A stretch of 64,000 bases of DNA from Apiospora phragmitis (Eukaryota > Ascomycota > Sordariomycetes > Amphisphaeriales > Apiosporaceae). Position numbers and translations under genes: made by a program. Location: positions 2,232,001-2,296,000 of the forward strand of contig JAQQWL010000003.1 of NCBI GenBank assembly GCA_038363925.1, given 5' to 3'. Below, piece by piece: positions 1-11,895 of this stretch (the stretch's first letter is position 1; every line of letters begins with the position of its first letter). The notes below the pieces were generated by a model. The model was not told the origin of the DNA. It was given only the letters and a program-made list of their open reading frames with translations, and searched no databases.

Positions 1-2644
1 TATATCGTAAGGATAGTAATAACGGAAAGGCTAATACTTTTAATTAACGATTAAACTATTAAGAAGAAATTTTATTAAAAACCCGAACTATTCTTATATA
101 TAATAACGATAATAACCTCGTACTATTATAATACCTATACATAACTAACTATATCTAATATAATAATAAATAGGTTACACGCTTTAAAAAATATTACGAA
201 TAAATAAACATAGCCACCCTATAACTACTATATAAAGTATTAAAAAACAGGCTAATATATTACCAGGGTAAGATCTTTATTCCCGAACTACACCGGCAGG
301 AATTCATCCAGGAATTTCACTCACACCCCGCACACGAATACCAAGGAGTATTTAAAACGTAGAAACCAATCACACGGCTATTTAATTACGAAAGTTTAAA
401 AGACTAAATTATAAAGGTTATTAGCGAATACAACCTTTATAACAAAGGTAAAACCGCGCGACACCGACCGTATAAAGAGTCTAGCGATATTAACGACTTT
501 ATATATATATTTCTCCGAACTATCGTTAATTAGTACGGACTATTAGAAATAATTATCTCTAACCGAAACAAGCTATTTATAATTAAGTTCTAAAAATCGC
601 TTATAATATAACTAAGTATAAAATATAAGCTATCCATGGCTTATTACCTATAAATAAATAAATAAACCGAATAAATAAATTAAACTTTAAAACAATACTT
701 ATAATACTATATTAATTACCAATAAAATAATTAAATAAAATTATTACTTATAATATAGTTTATATATAATAACGTAAATAATGAAACTATACGTATTTTA
801 TTATTTCGGGCAAATTATAAGTACAACCCGGAAATTACTAAATAACCTTTAAAAAGAGAATTAATACTAATCGTAACTATATAAATTAAAAAACTAAAAA
901 AACTTTAAACTACTTTATAATAAAACCTTACTTTTTTTAAAAACGAATAAAAAAATACGTTAACTAAACTAAATTAAAAGGATTAATTTTTAAAAAAAGA
1001 AAAAAGGTTTATTTTTCATAACGTAATATTAAAATTAAACGATTTAATAATAAATTAAACTTTAAAAAAATCGAATTATTTAAAATCGTAAAAATTATTT
1101 TAAAAACTAACTATTAATTATTACTATTTAAAATAACGCGGATATACCCTATATTTCATATTTTCCTATTCGAATTAATATTTAAAAACGTTTAAATTAA
1201 AACTAATTTAAAAATTAAAATAAAGTAATATATATATAACGTTAAAATAATCTTTAATAAAAAGAAATTCGGAAATATTTAGAAATATTTTATTAAATAA
1301 AAAAGATATTTATTAAAAAACAATATATAAAAACTTATTAATTATTCAAAAAACTTAAAAAAAAGCTAAAATTCTTTTATTAATAAGGCTAAATTAAGCT
1401 AGTACCGAAAAGTTTAAATCGATCTCTAGGAAGGTATTATCCTACTCGTTTATAAAATTAACGGAAGAAATAAAAGGATTAAAAAGACCCGGAAAAGCTT
1501 CTATTATATAATAACGCTCCCCTTTAATAACTTTCTTACATTCGGCCCGCTCTATTTCTTTTATATTCGCGAAACTACGTTAAATTATACGAATTATCTT
1601 TTTATACCATATCTTTTTTTACTTTTAAAACTATTAAACCTTCTCGTTTATTTCACGGCGCTTCTCTTTAATCTCTTCGATTTCCGCTTCTAATTTTTAA
1701 TAATATATTATTATATTTAATAAAGCCTTCGCTAAAAACTTTATATCGTACCCCGATTAATAATTAATAACGTATAATAAATAATAAAAAAAGTCCTAAA
1801 AAAAGACTCGTATTTTAAGTTATAACGGATATAATACGAATAATTATTTAATATTTTTATAGAATTTCAAATAATAATTTAAATAAAAACGTTATAAATT
1901 TAAAACTTCGTAAAATAGGAACTACGCGATTTTTATTTTTTAATACGATTTAATATAATAAATACAAAAAAAAGAAATTATAATAATATACGTTACGTAT
2001 AAATAAACCGATTTATTTATAAAACCTGGCGCTTTAAAAATGAAATAATTAAAAAAAAAAGATAATATTATAACCTAGCTTAATTTATCGATATAAAATT
2101 ATTATATTTTAATTAAGTTATAATATTATTAATATTAATAAAACTATTAATTATATTAATATAAATTTATTTATATTTCGTAACTAACCGCCGCTTAATA
2201 TAATACCGCCCCGGACAGCTATAGGACGGATAAATATTCTCGTAAAGAGAAAACTAAAGGCGGAGGTCACGTGACGGATCTCGGCATCGCGCCGAAATCC
2301 TAAAATCCGGATATCGTAAATCTCGCGAGATCTACGAAATCTAAAATAATTAATAAAAAAGGGATTAAATAGATAATTATAAACGTTTTTTATATATTTT
2401 ATATAAATTTTTTTTATTTTAATAATTAATTTAAATATTAGTTTTAATTTATTAATAAAATATATTATTTTAATAATTTTATTATAAATAATTTTATATT
2501 TAATTATAATTAAATTACGGTTATTATTTATTATATTAATAAATATTTATTTATTATATATTTAAATACTTTTTTATATTATTAATATAAACCCCCGTAC
2601 GTTTTACTAAGGTTTTTATTAAACCCTTAATAGCTTTCTTATTA
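1..2644 (+). mobile_element. Ty3/Gypsy chromovirus, 3' part, RIP-degraded
   Basis: The 3' part of an LTR retrotransposon, cut off by the left edge of the window. Near 255-345 the + strand reads as the start of a Gypsy integrase (YYQGKIFIPELH..., then H-x3-H and a C-x2-C whose cysteines have become tyrosines), followed by a degraded integrase core, a chromodomain-like stretch near 1200-1350, and a 3' LTR at 2066-2644. Stops occur throughout and CpA/TpG are nearly absent, as expected from RIP, so it cannot make protein. It belongs to the same family as the elements at 3117-18248 and 4468-11890 because LTR and integrase read alike. The 5' half and its target duplication lie outside the window. 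Confidence 0.85.
2066..2644 (+). repeat. LTR, family A (3' LTR of the partial element)
   Basis: Starts with tattataaccta, a RIP-altered TGTTACGACCTA. It contains the family landmark gcggaggtcacgtgacgg near 2255 and ends after cccttaatagc, where the family consensus is gcgttcgttaca. Compare 3117-3703, 17677-18248, and the inverted copies 4468-5048 and 11285-11890. The last few bases are uncertain because this copy diverges there. Confidence 0.8.
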
Positions 2645-3116
2645 CTTATAGGCTTATCCTCGTTTATATCGGTCTTTAAAACTAAAGCCGCTAATAGCGG
2701 AGTTGAAATAATTACTTAATATAGTTTTTCGTTTATTATTAATATATATATAAAAACCGTCGGCTTATAAATTTATTAAAGAATTTTAAATATAATACTA
2801 ATTAGTATAGAATTAGTAAGGAATTTCTTAAACTATTTTATATTTAAACTATTTATTATTATAAATAAGAAATACGTAGAAAAAAGCTATTATAAAACTT
2901 TATTAAGAAATTAAATATTTACGCCGGCTTAAGAATACTTATAAAAACCCTAGTTCTATAAGATATACTTACACTATCGATACAGCTCGATCCGGTATAT
3001 CTTAATAAATATTAAAAATAAAAACGATTATTTACTTAAAAAAAAGAGAAAAGAATCTTGAGCTATGTATTTTTATTTACGTTATAATGATTATTACTAA
3101 TATATATAATTATATA
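2645..3116. other. Unassigned AT-rich spacer between elements
   Basis: About 470 bp of AT-rich DNA between two LTRs, with RIP-like composition. No open frame or recognisable domain. It ends in ATATA (3112-3116), the left target-site duplication of the next element, so before that insertion it was continuous with the DNA at 18254. It may be a remnant of another repeat. Confidence 0.4.
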
Positions 3117-3703
3117 TATTACGACCTAGCTTAATTATACGGCTTAAACCTATAATTTACCGCAATAGAACTATTATACCCCGACTAGGCTACGATATTA
3201 TTAATACCGATAAAATTATTAATTATATTAATATAAATTTACCTATACTCCGCGACCGACCGCCGCCTGATACGATACCGCCCCGGACGGCTATAGGATG
3301 GATAAATATCTTCGTAATAGAAAACTAAGGGCGGAGGTTACGTAACGGATTTGGGGATCTAGGACAGATCTTAAGATCTCGCACGGATCTAGAGAATCGG
3401 GCAGATTCACGAGATTTAAAAGAATTAATAAAAGAGGGATTAAATATATAATTACGAACGTTTTTTATATATTTTATATAAATACTCTTTATTTTAATAA
3501 TTAATTTAAGTATTAATCTTAATTTATTAATAAAATATATTATTTTAATTATTTTATTATAAACACTTTTATATTCTATACTTAATTACGATTAAATTAC
3601 GGTTATTATTTATTATATATTTAAATGTTTTTTTATATTATTAATTTAAACCTTTATACGTTTTATTAAGGTTTTTATTAAACCCTTAATAATGTTCGTT
3701 ATA
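3117..3703 (+). repeat. 5' LTR, family A outer element
   Basis: Starts tattacgacctagct (ancestral TG) and ends gttcgttata (ancestral CA). Landmark gcggaggttacgtaacgg near 3331. Compared with the partner at 17677-18248 it has extra sequence after the landmark (about 3355-3400) and lacks a short stretch near 3615. Confidence 0.85.
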
Positions 3704-4467
3704 TTTTAATTATTCTTATTTTTACGAGTCATTACTTAGACCTTCGAATAATAACCTTATAAAAAACATATTTACCTTAAAAAGTAACGCCCCTCGTTAT
3801 AGTAAAGACGTCGCCCGACCCGCCTCTAGTATAGAGGTCGAGGATAATAATAATAAAAACGTCCTTACTAACCCGAGCGAGCTGGTTAAGCAGCTTAAGT
3901 AACTTTAATAAGCGAACGCCAACTATTAATACGACTATACCAAGTTCGAAAAGGAGCGCGACGCGCTTCGGGCTTAAATAGCTTCTAAGTAAATAATAAA
4001 CGATATCGATGAGCTTTGCAAGGAGGTTTAACTCTTGCGAACTACTATTAATATTATTAAAACCCCCGTCGTACCTAAGGAAGGGGTTAAAATTAACGTA
4101 CTAGTATTATTCGATAAAACGAGCAGAAACCTCCGAAAATTCCTCGTTTAAGTTAAGGCCTATTAACGATTTTATAAAAGGACGTTTAAAAACCTAACTT
4201 AAAAAGTTCTTTATACGGCCTCTTTTTTTTTAAAAAAAAGCCCTCGTATAATTCGAACCCTATTTAAATAAACTCGTAAAACGCGATTAATAAATCGAAC
4301 TATACCGTATCGAGACTTAATAGATTTTTAATAATTACGACGGCTTTAAGAACGCTTTTAAGTCGCTCTTTTAAGATCTCGACGAAAAACGACAAGCCGA
4401 AAAGGAACTTGAACACTTTAAATAAAAGGGATCCGTAATAACGTACATTATAAAATTCTGACGTATT
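3704..4467 (+). pseudogene. gag, 5' part (outer family A element)
   Basis: The first part of a Gypsy capsid gene. Near 4095-4200 it reads as VLFDGTSRNLRKFLV with RIP stops, matching the same position of the element at 21193-29040 (near 22310-22400). The frame is lost at 4467, where the inverted copy has inserted, and homology resumes at 11896. It cannot be translated. Confidence 0.7.
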
Positions 4468-5048
4468 TATAACGAACGCTATTAAGGGTTTAATAAAAAC
4501 CTTAGTAAAACGTACGGGGGTTTATATTAATAATACGAGAGAGTATTTAAATATATAATAAATAGATATTAATTAATATAATAAATAATAACCGTAATTT
4601 AATTATAATTAAATATAAAATATAAAAGTATTTATAATAAAATTATTAAAATAATATATTTTATTAAGAAATTAAAATAAATACTTAAATTAATTATTAA
4701 AATAAAAAAAGTTTATATAAAATATATAAAAAACGTTTATAATTATATATTTAATACTTTTTTTATTAATTCCTTTAGATTTTATAGATCTCGCGAGATC
4801 TACGAGATCCGGATTTCGGGATCTCGGCGCGATCCCGAGATCCGTTACGTAACCTCCGCCTTTAGTTTTTTTTTTTACGAAGATATTTATTTATTTTATA
4901 GCCGTCTAAGGCGGTATCCTATTAAGCGGCGGTTAGTTACGAAATATAAATAAATTTATATTAATAATATTATAGCTTAATTAAAATATAATAATTCTAT
5001 ATTAATGAATTATAAATTTAAGTTATATAATTAAGCTAGGTCGTAATA
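4468..5048 (-). repeat. 3' LTR of the nested element
   Basis: Inverted LTR, 581 bp. It carries the landmark gttacgtaacctccgcc near 4842 and ends ggtcgtaata. It lacks about 26 bp of an AT-rich ttaatatt-type stretch that is present in the other LTR of this element (near 11770-11800). Confidence 0.85.
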
Positions 5049-5744
5049 TTATTTTCTTTTTTTTAATTATTTTATTTTTAAAGCGCTCAGTTTTATAAAT
5101 AGGTCGGTTTATTTACGCGTAACGTATATTATTATAAATTTATTCTTTTTTTTTATATTTTTATAATATATATTTATTATATCGAGTCGTATTAAAAAAC
5201 GAAAATCGCGTAATTCTCGTTTTATAAAATCTTAAACTTATAACGTTCTTATTTAAACTATTATTTAGAATTTTATAAAGATATTAAACGATTATTTATA
5301 TTATATCCGTCGCGGCTTAAAATACTAGTCTTTTTTTACGGATTTTTCTTATTATTTATTATACGTTATTAACTATTAGTCGGGGTACGATATAAGGTTT
5401 TTAGCGAAGGCCTTGCTAAACGTAGCAGCTTATTATTATAAACTAGAGGCGGAGATCGAGGAGATTAAGGAGAAGCGCCGTGAGATAAACGAAAAGGTTT
5501 AACGGCTTCGGAAGTAGAAAAAAAATATGGTATAAAAAGATAATTTATATAATTTAGTATAGTTTCGCGAGTATAGAGGAGATGGAGCGGGCCGAACGCG
5601 TGGAGGTCGTTAAAGGGGAGCGTCGTTATACGATAAAGGCTTTTCCAGGTCTTTCCGATCCTCTTATTTCCTCCGTTAATTTTATAAACGAGTAGGATGG
5701 TACTTGTTTAGAGGTCGACCTAGACCTTTTGGTATTAGTTTAAT

Positions 5745-8700
5745 TTAGCCTTATTAATAAAAAAATTTTAGCTCTTTTTTTGAGTTTTTTAAATAATTAA
5801 TAAGTTTTTATATATTTCTTTTTAATAAGTAATTTTTTTATTTAATAAAATATTTTTAAATATTTCCGAATTTCTTTTTATTAAGAATTATTTCGACGTT
5901 ATATATATATTAATTTATTTTAATTTTTAAGTATTAATTCGAATAGGGAAATATAAAATATAAGGTGTATCCGCGTTATTTTAAGTAATAATAATTAATA
6001 ATTAATTTTTAAAATAATTTTTACGATTTTAAATAGTCCGATTTTTTTAAAGTTTAGTTTATCGCTAGGTCGTTTAGTTTTAATACTATGTTATATGGTA
6101 AATTTTTTCTCTTTTTTTAAAAGTTAGTCCTTTTAATTTATATAGTCGCGACTAGTATTAGTTTTTTTTTAAAAATTATTTAATAATTTCTAGGTCGTAC
6201 TTATAATTTACCCGAAATAATAAAATACGCGTAGTTTCGTTATTTACGTTATTATACGCGAATTGCGCTATAAGTAATAATTTTACTTAATTATTTTATT
6301 CGTAATTAACGTAATATTATAGGTATTATTTTAAGGTTTAATTTATTCGTTCGGTTTATTTATTTATTTATACATAGTGAGCCGTAAATAGCTTATATTT
6401 CACGCTTAATTACGTTATAAACGATTTTTAAAACTTAGTTATAAATAGCTTGTTTTAGTTAGAAATAATTATTTCTAATAATCCGTACTAATTAATAATA
6501 ATTCGGAGAAATATATATATAAAGTTATTAATATTACTAAACTCTTTATACGGTAAGAAATAAGTATATTTCGTAAGCTTATCCGTAATTATTAATATAT
6601 TATCGTATTCGATTTTAATTAGTAGTTTTATTAATAAGGGCAGCTTAATAACGAAATTAAATACGATCGTTTTTTATACCTTATTTAATAATAATATAAG
6701 TTATAGCTTTTTATACGGTTAGTATCGCGCGGCTTTAACCTTATTATAAAAGTTATATTTATTAATAACCTTTATAACTTAGTCCTTTAAACTTTCGTTA
6801 TTAAATAACCGTATAATTCGCTTTTACGTTTTAAACACTCCTTAGTATTTATATACGGGGTATAAGTAAAATTCTTAGATAAATTCCTACCGGTGTAGTT
6901 CGGGAATAAGGATCTTGCCTTGGTAGTATATTAGCCCGTTTCTTAATACTTTGTACAGTGGTCGTAGGGTAGCTGTGTTTATCTGTTCGTAGTATTCTTT
7001 AAAGCGTGTAACTTATTTATTATCGTATTAAACGTAATTAATTACGTATAGATATTGTAATGATACGAGGTTATTATCGTTATTATGTATAAGGATAGTC
7101 CGGGCTTTTAATAAAACTTTTTCCTAATAATTTAATTATTAATTAAAAGTATTAGCCTTTTTGTTATTATTACCCTTATAATATATAATAACGAAGTTAA
7201 ATTTTAATAAGAATTTAAATTATCGTATTTATTATTTATTTAATTTTTTCGTAATAATAAACGTAGTTAGGTTCTTATAATCGGTATAAACCTTTATTAA
7301 CTTTATTATTTTATTAATATAATATCTCTATTTTTTAAAGGCTTTAATAATAGTTATTAATTTTTTATTATAAATTTAATAATTAAGCTCTAATTTATTT
7401 AGCTTTTTCGAAAAAAATGCGACGAGTTATAGTTTCCCGTTATTATTTCGCTAATTTAATTAGCCTCCGATCGTATAGTTCGATACGTCGATTTCGATTT
7501 TAAAGGGTTTTGTAAGATTTATTACGCGAAGTATTAGTTCGTTAATAATTCGATTTTTTATAATTTAAAAAGCTTCTTTTTCTTTATTAATTTATTCGAA
7601 TAGTACGTCCTTTTTAGTTAGGTTCGTTAGGGGTATTCCTAACCTGTTAAACCCGGGGATAAAAATCCGGTAATAATTAGCTAGTTTTAAGAAAGATTTA
7701 ACTTTTATAACGCTTATAGGTATTAGCCACTCCTTAATTGTTATTACTTTAAAGGATTTTATTTAGATTTCTTTTAAAGATATGACGTATCTTATAGAGG
7801 TAACTTAAGTTTAGTAAAATTCGCTTTTTTTTAAGTTAATTAGTAAATTAATGTTTTATAACTTTTAAAGTATTAGTTTTATATATCCTTTATATTATTC
7901 TTCATTTTCGAAATAAATAAAAATATTATCGAGGCATATTATAATAAACTTATTAAGGTATTTTTATAATACGTAATTAATTATAAATTAAAAATTAATT
8001 AATATATTAATTAAATTAAACGGTATAATTTAATACTCGAAATATTTATATTTAATTTAGAACACGGTTTTTTATTCCTTTTTTTTTAAATATAAATTAG
8101 GTTATATATATTAAAAAGATCGAGTATTATAAAGATTTTAGTGTATAATAACTTATTTTATAGGTTATTAATTAAAGGTAAAGGGTACCGGTTCTTAATA
8201 GTAATTTCGTTAAGCTTTTTATAATCGATATATATACGTTATTTAAGCTTTTTATTTTTACTCTTTTTTAAAATAAAAAGGATAAAGAATCCGGCTAGTG
8301 ATATAAATAGTTATATAACTCTTTTTTCGAGGTTCTCCGTAATATATTTTTTTAATACTGCTTCGTATTCTTGGTTAAGCTTATATATAGGTATAAAGGG
8401 TAGTTCTTTTCCTTTTTTAAAGGGTATTTCGTAATCTTATCGTATATAAAGGGGTAAATTTATTTTTAGTTTTTTATTAAAAAGGTTTAAAATTACCGGT
8501 ACTTTTTTAATATAGTTATTATAACGCTTAGTTTAAGTATTTTAAGTTTATTAAGAAATTGTTTTTTAAACCGTTACTTATTAATTAAAACTCTTTTTAA
8601 TATATTTTATTAAAATTAACCTATTTTTTAATTAATTTTAAAATTATTTACTCGTAATTAAAATATTTTTAAAATTATATCGTATTTTATAATATCCGTA

Positions 8701-11280
8701 ATATTATACGTAATTTGTTCGTAACGTTTTTTAATATTAATTAAAAGGTTCGCGACTTCTTCCCGTATTTTTTTATTATTATAAATTATAAATCCTTTAT
8801 TAACGGTTTTAAGTCGGTATAAGGCGTCTTTTTCCGTTTAATTTAATTAGAGTTTATTAATAATTCGTAATAATATATAGTTTTTTTATATTTCGTTATT
8901 AAATAACGCTTTAATATAAACTTTTTTTATATTTATTATTAATATAATATATTTATAAAAGCCTTAATCGTTTAAAGTTTAATATAAAGACTGTTTTAGT
9001 CCTGTTTAATATCGTTTTTTTATAATCGCCGGTATTTATTTCCCGACCGATATAATTCTATATAGGTAATAGTTTTTTACGATCGATCTTATTATTATCG
9101 CTATTTCTTTCTTTTTTTATAAAGCGCTTTTTAATATATTAGGGGAGGTGTATTAAATCCTCTTCCTGTGTATAGTGCTAGCTTTAATACCTGGGATTCT
9201 AATTTGTTCGGAAATTCAAAGGTTTATTAAGTTCGCCGGGCTTTATACGTATTTTAAAAGTATTAAGTATTTTATTTTAGGCGTTTATAAGCCCGCGATT
9301 TTTTTTAGGCGTGCTCGAGTTATCGATTTTTAAAGCACTTGTTTTAATCCCGTCTTTTTAGGTAGTATTATTATAGCTATTGTAGGTCTTTTTATATTAA
9401 TAGGTACGTTTGACGTTCGTCTGGAATTATTGTTTTAATTTTCCCGATTACGTGGTCCGGGTGTGGTCGTGTGATAGCTCGCTTATTAATCCGTCGGGGA
9501 AACTATTCGTTCTCGAGTTTTTTTATAAAGTGCTTTATATAAGTGTTATATATATACGAAATTTATAAAAAAGTACAGTATATTTCGCTTATAAAGGTAA
9601 TATAAAGGTTATTATTTATAATATAATTATTAATAACTTTTTAAATAAACTTAGCCGTAATAAGTATTTAGTATAAATACTTCGAGTTAAAGTAAGGTAT
9701 ACTTAGGATAGCTAGCTATCCGTTAATTTTTAAATCTTTTAACTTAGCGATCTCGTTTACGAGCTCGTTTATAAGTATCCCGATTAACCGCTAAAGGTTA
9801 TCGGTTTGCTATCCTTATTTAACCGTTTTTTTGTCGCTATTGGAGTCGTCGGCCTTTAAGGTATACGCGAGCGTGAGTTCTCGGCTAGTTACTACGAGGG
9901 CCCGGTCGTGGTTTTTTTTACCCTTCGGGGCCCTTAGGAACTATTTAATACCTTCCTTATTCGCTAGGTATATATTATATCCGTTATTATAATAAGCTAT
10001 TTAGAATAAACTATTATAAGGCACGTTTAACGTGTTATTAACGCTACTTCTTTTAATAACCGTTATAAAGGTAGTTTTATTCTTAATAATATTAATTTAT
10101 CGTTTTTTTAAGATATATTAAAATACTTTTTTCGGTCTTCGGTATTTTTTAGCGTAATATTCCTTCTTTTAATAATTATAATAAAAAATGTTCTATTTTT
10201 TATCGTTTTTATCGTATTTAGTAACGTCGAGGTTTATAAGTTCGCTATAATGTCCGTATACGGTAATTACCTTAGTCTAGGTATTAACCTGTTAACTTAG
10301 TCGTCCCGTATTAGCCTTAATTCGTTCGCTCTATCGGGGTTATCCGCCTTACTTCTCGCGGCGTCGTTCGTATAAACGCGTATCGATCTTAATAATAAGT
10401 TTTATATACGCGAAGAAGGTGGTCGGGACGTCTAGTCGACTAAGTTCGTCCTTAACTTTTTTTTTAAATCCTCGATAATATATTATAATTTTAATAGTTT
10501 TAATATAGTTTAAACGAGTTATAATATATTAAAACTTTATAGTATATATTATTATAGATCCTTTTTATTTAAGGTATTCAAGCTCCTTTTTCGGCTTATC
10601 GTTTTTTATCGAGATTTTAAAAGAGTAATTTAAAAGCGTTTTCGAAGCTATCGTAATTATTAAAAATTTATTAAATCTCGGCGCGGTATAGTTCGATTTA
10701 TTAGTCGCGCTTTACAAGTTCGTTTAAATAGGGTTCGAATTATAAGAAAGCTTTTTTTTTAAAAAAGGAGGTTATATAAATAACTTTTTAAGTTAGGTTT
10801 TTAAACATCCCTTTATAAAATTATTAATAGGCTTTAATTTAGAGGAGGAATTTTCGAAAGTTCCCGCTCATTTTATCGAATAGTATTAATATACTAATCT
10901 TAACCCCTTCCTTAGGTACGACGGGGGTTTTAATGATATTAATAATAGTTTATAAGAGTTAAACCTTTTTACGAAACTCGTTAATATTATTTATTATTTA
11001 TTTAAAAGCTATTTAAACCCGGAGCGCGTTACTCTCTTTTTTAAGCTTAGTATAATAATATTAATAATTAATATTCGCTTATTAAAGCTGCTTAAATTAT
11101 TTAATTAGCTCGTTTAAGTTAATAAGGATATCCTCTTTGTTATTATTTTAACCTTTATATCGGGGGCGGGTTAAGTAACGTTTTTATTATAACGAGGGGC
11201 GTTATTTTTTAAAATAGATATATTTTTATAAGGTTATTATTTAAAAATTTAAGTAATAATTTATAAAAATAAAAGTAATT
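5745..11280 (-). pseudogene. gag-pol of the nested element
   Basis: Read on the minus strand: gag near 11280-10560, RT with a LDN-type remnant of the YLDD motif near 7930-7950, the integrase zinc-binding segment near 6990-6850 (a better preserved patch), and a chromodomain near 5880-5745 reading ILNKKKFGNI and a KYFIK.KNY core. Stops from TAG/TAA conversion are frequent. It is dead by RIP. Confidence 0.75.
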
Positions 11281-11284
11281 AAAA

Positions 11285-11890
11285 TATAATAAACGCTATT
11301 AAAGGTTTAATAAAAACTTTAATAAAATATATAAGAATTTATATTAATAATACGAAAAAATATTTAAATATATAATAAATAAATACTTATTAATATAATA
11401 AGTAATAACCGTAATTTAATCGTAATTAAATATAAAATATAAAATTATTTATAATAAAATCGTTCAAATAATATATTTTATTAATAAATTAAACTTAATA
11501 TTTAAATTAATTATTAAAATAAAAAAAGTTTATATAAAATATATAAAAAACGTTTATAATTATATATTTAATCCCTCTTTTATTAATTCTTTTAAATCTT
11601 ATAGATCTCGCGAGATCTACGAGATCCGGATCTTGGGATCTCGACGCGATCCAGAGATCCGTTACGTGACCTCCGCCTTTAGTTTTTTTTTATAAGGATA
11701 TTCATCCGTTCTATAGCCGTCTAAGGCGGTATCGTATTAAGCGGCGGTTAGTCGCGAAGTATAAGTAAATTTATATTAATATAATTAATAGTTTTATTAA
11801 TATTAATAATATTATAGCCTGGTCGGGGTATAATAGTTCCGTGCCGGTAAATTATAAGTTTAAGCCGTATAATTAAATTAGGTCGTAATA
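11285..11890 (-). repeat. 5' LTR of the nested element
   Basis: Inverted LTR, 606 bp, starting tataataaacgct and ending ggtcgtaata. Landmark gttacgtgacctccgcc near 11660. About 26 bp longer than its partner at 4468-5048. Confidence 0.85.
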
Positions 11891-11895
11891 ATATT

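Larger units (their letters stand above)
4468..11890 (-). mobile_element. Complete Ty3/Gypsy chromovirus, family A, nested and inverted
   Basis: A 7,423-bp element on the minus strand inside the gag of the outer copy. Its ends are tataacgaacgct (left) and aggtcgtaata (right), the reverse complements of the family LTR ends. The target duplication is GTATT (4463-4467) and ATATT (11891-11895). Removing the element and one duplication restores ...gacgtatt-atagct..., matching the uninterrupted site in the related element near 22675. Chromodomain, integrase, RT and gag all read on the minus strand in the expected order. Confidence 0.9.
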
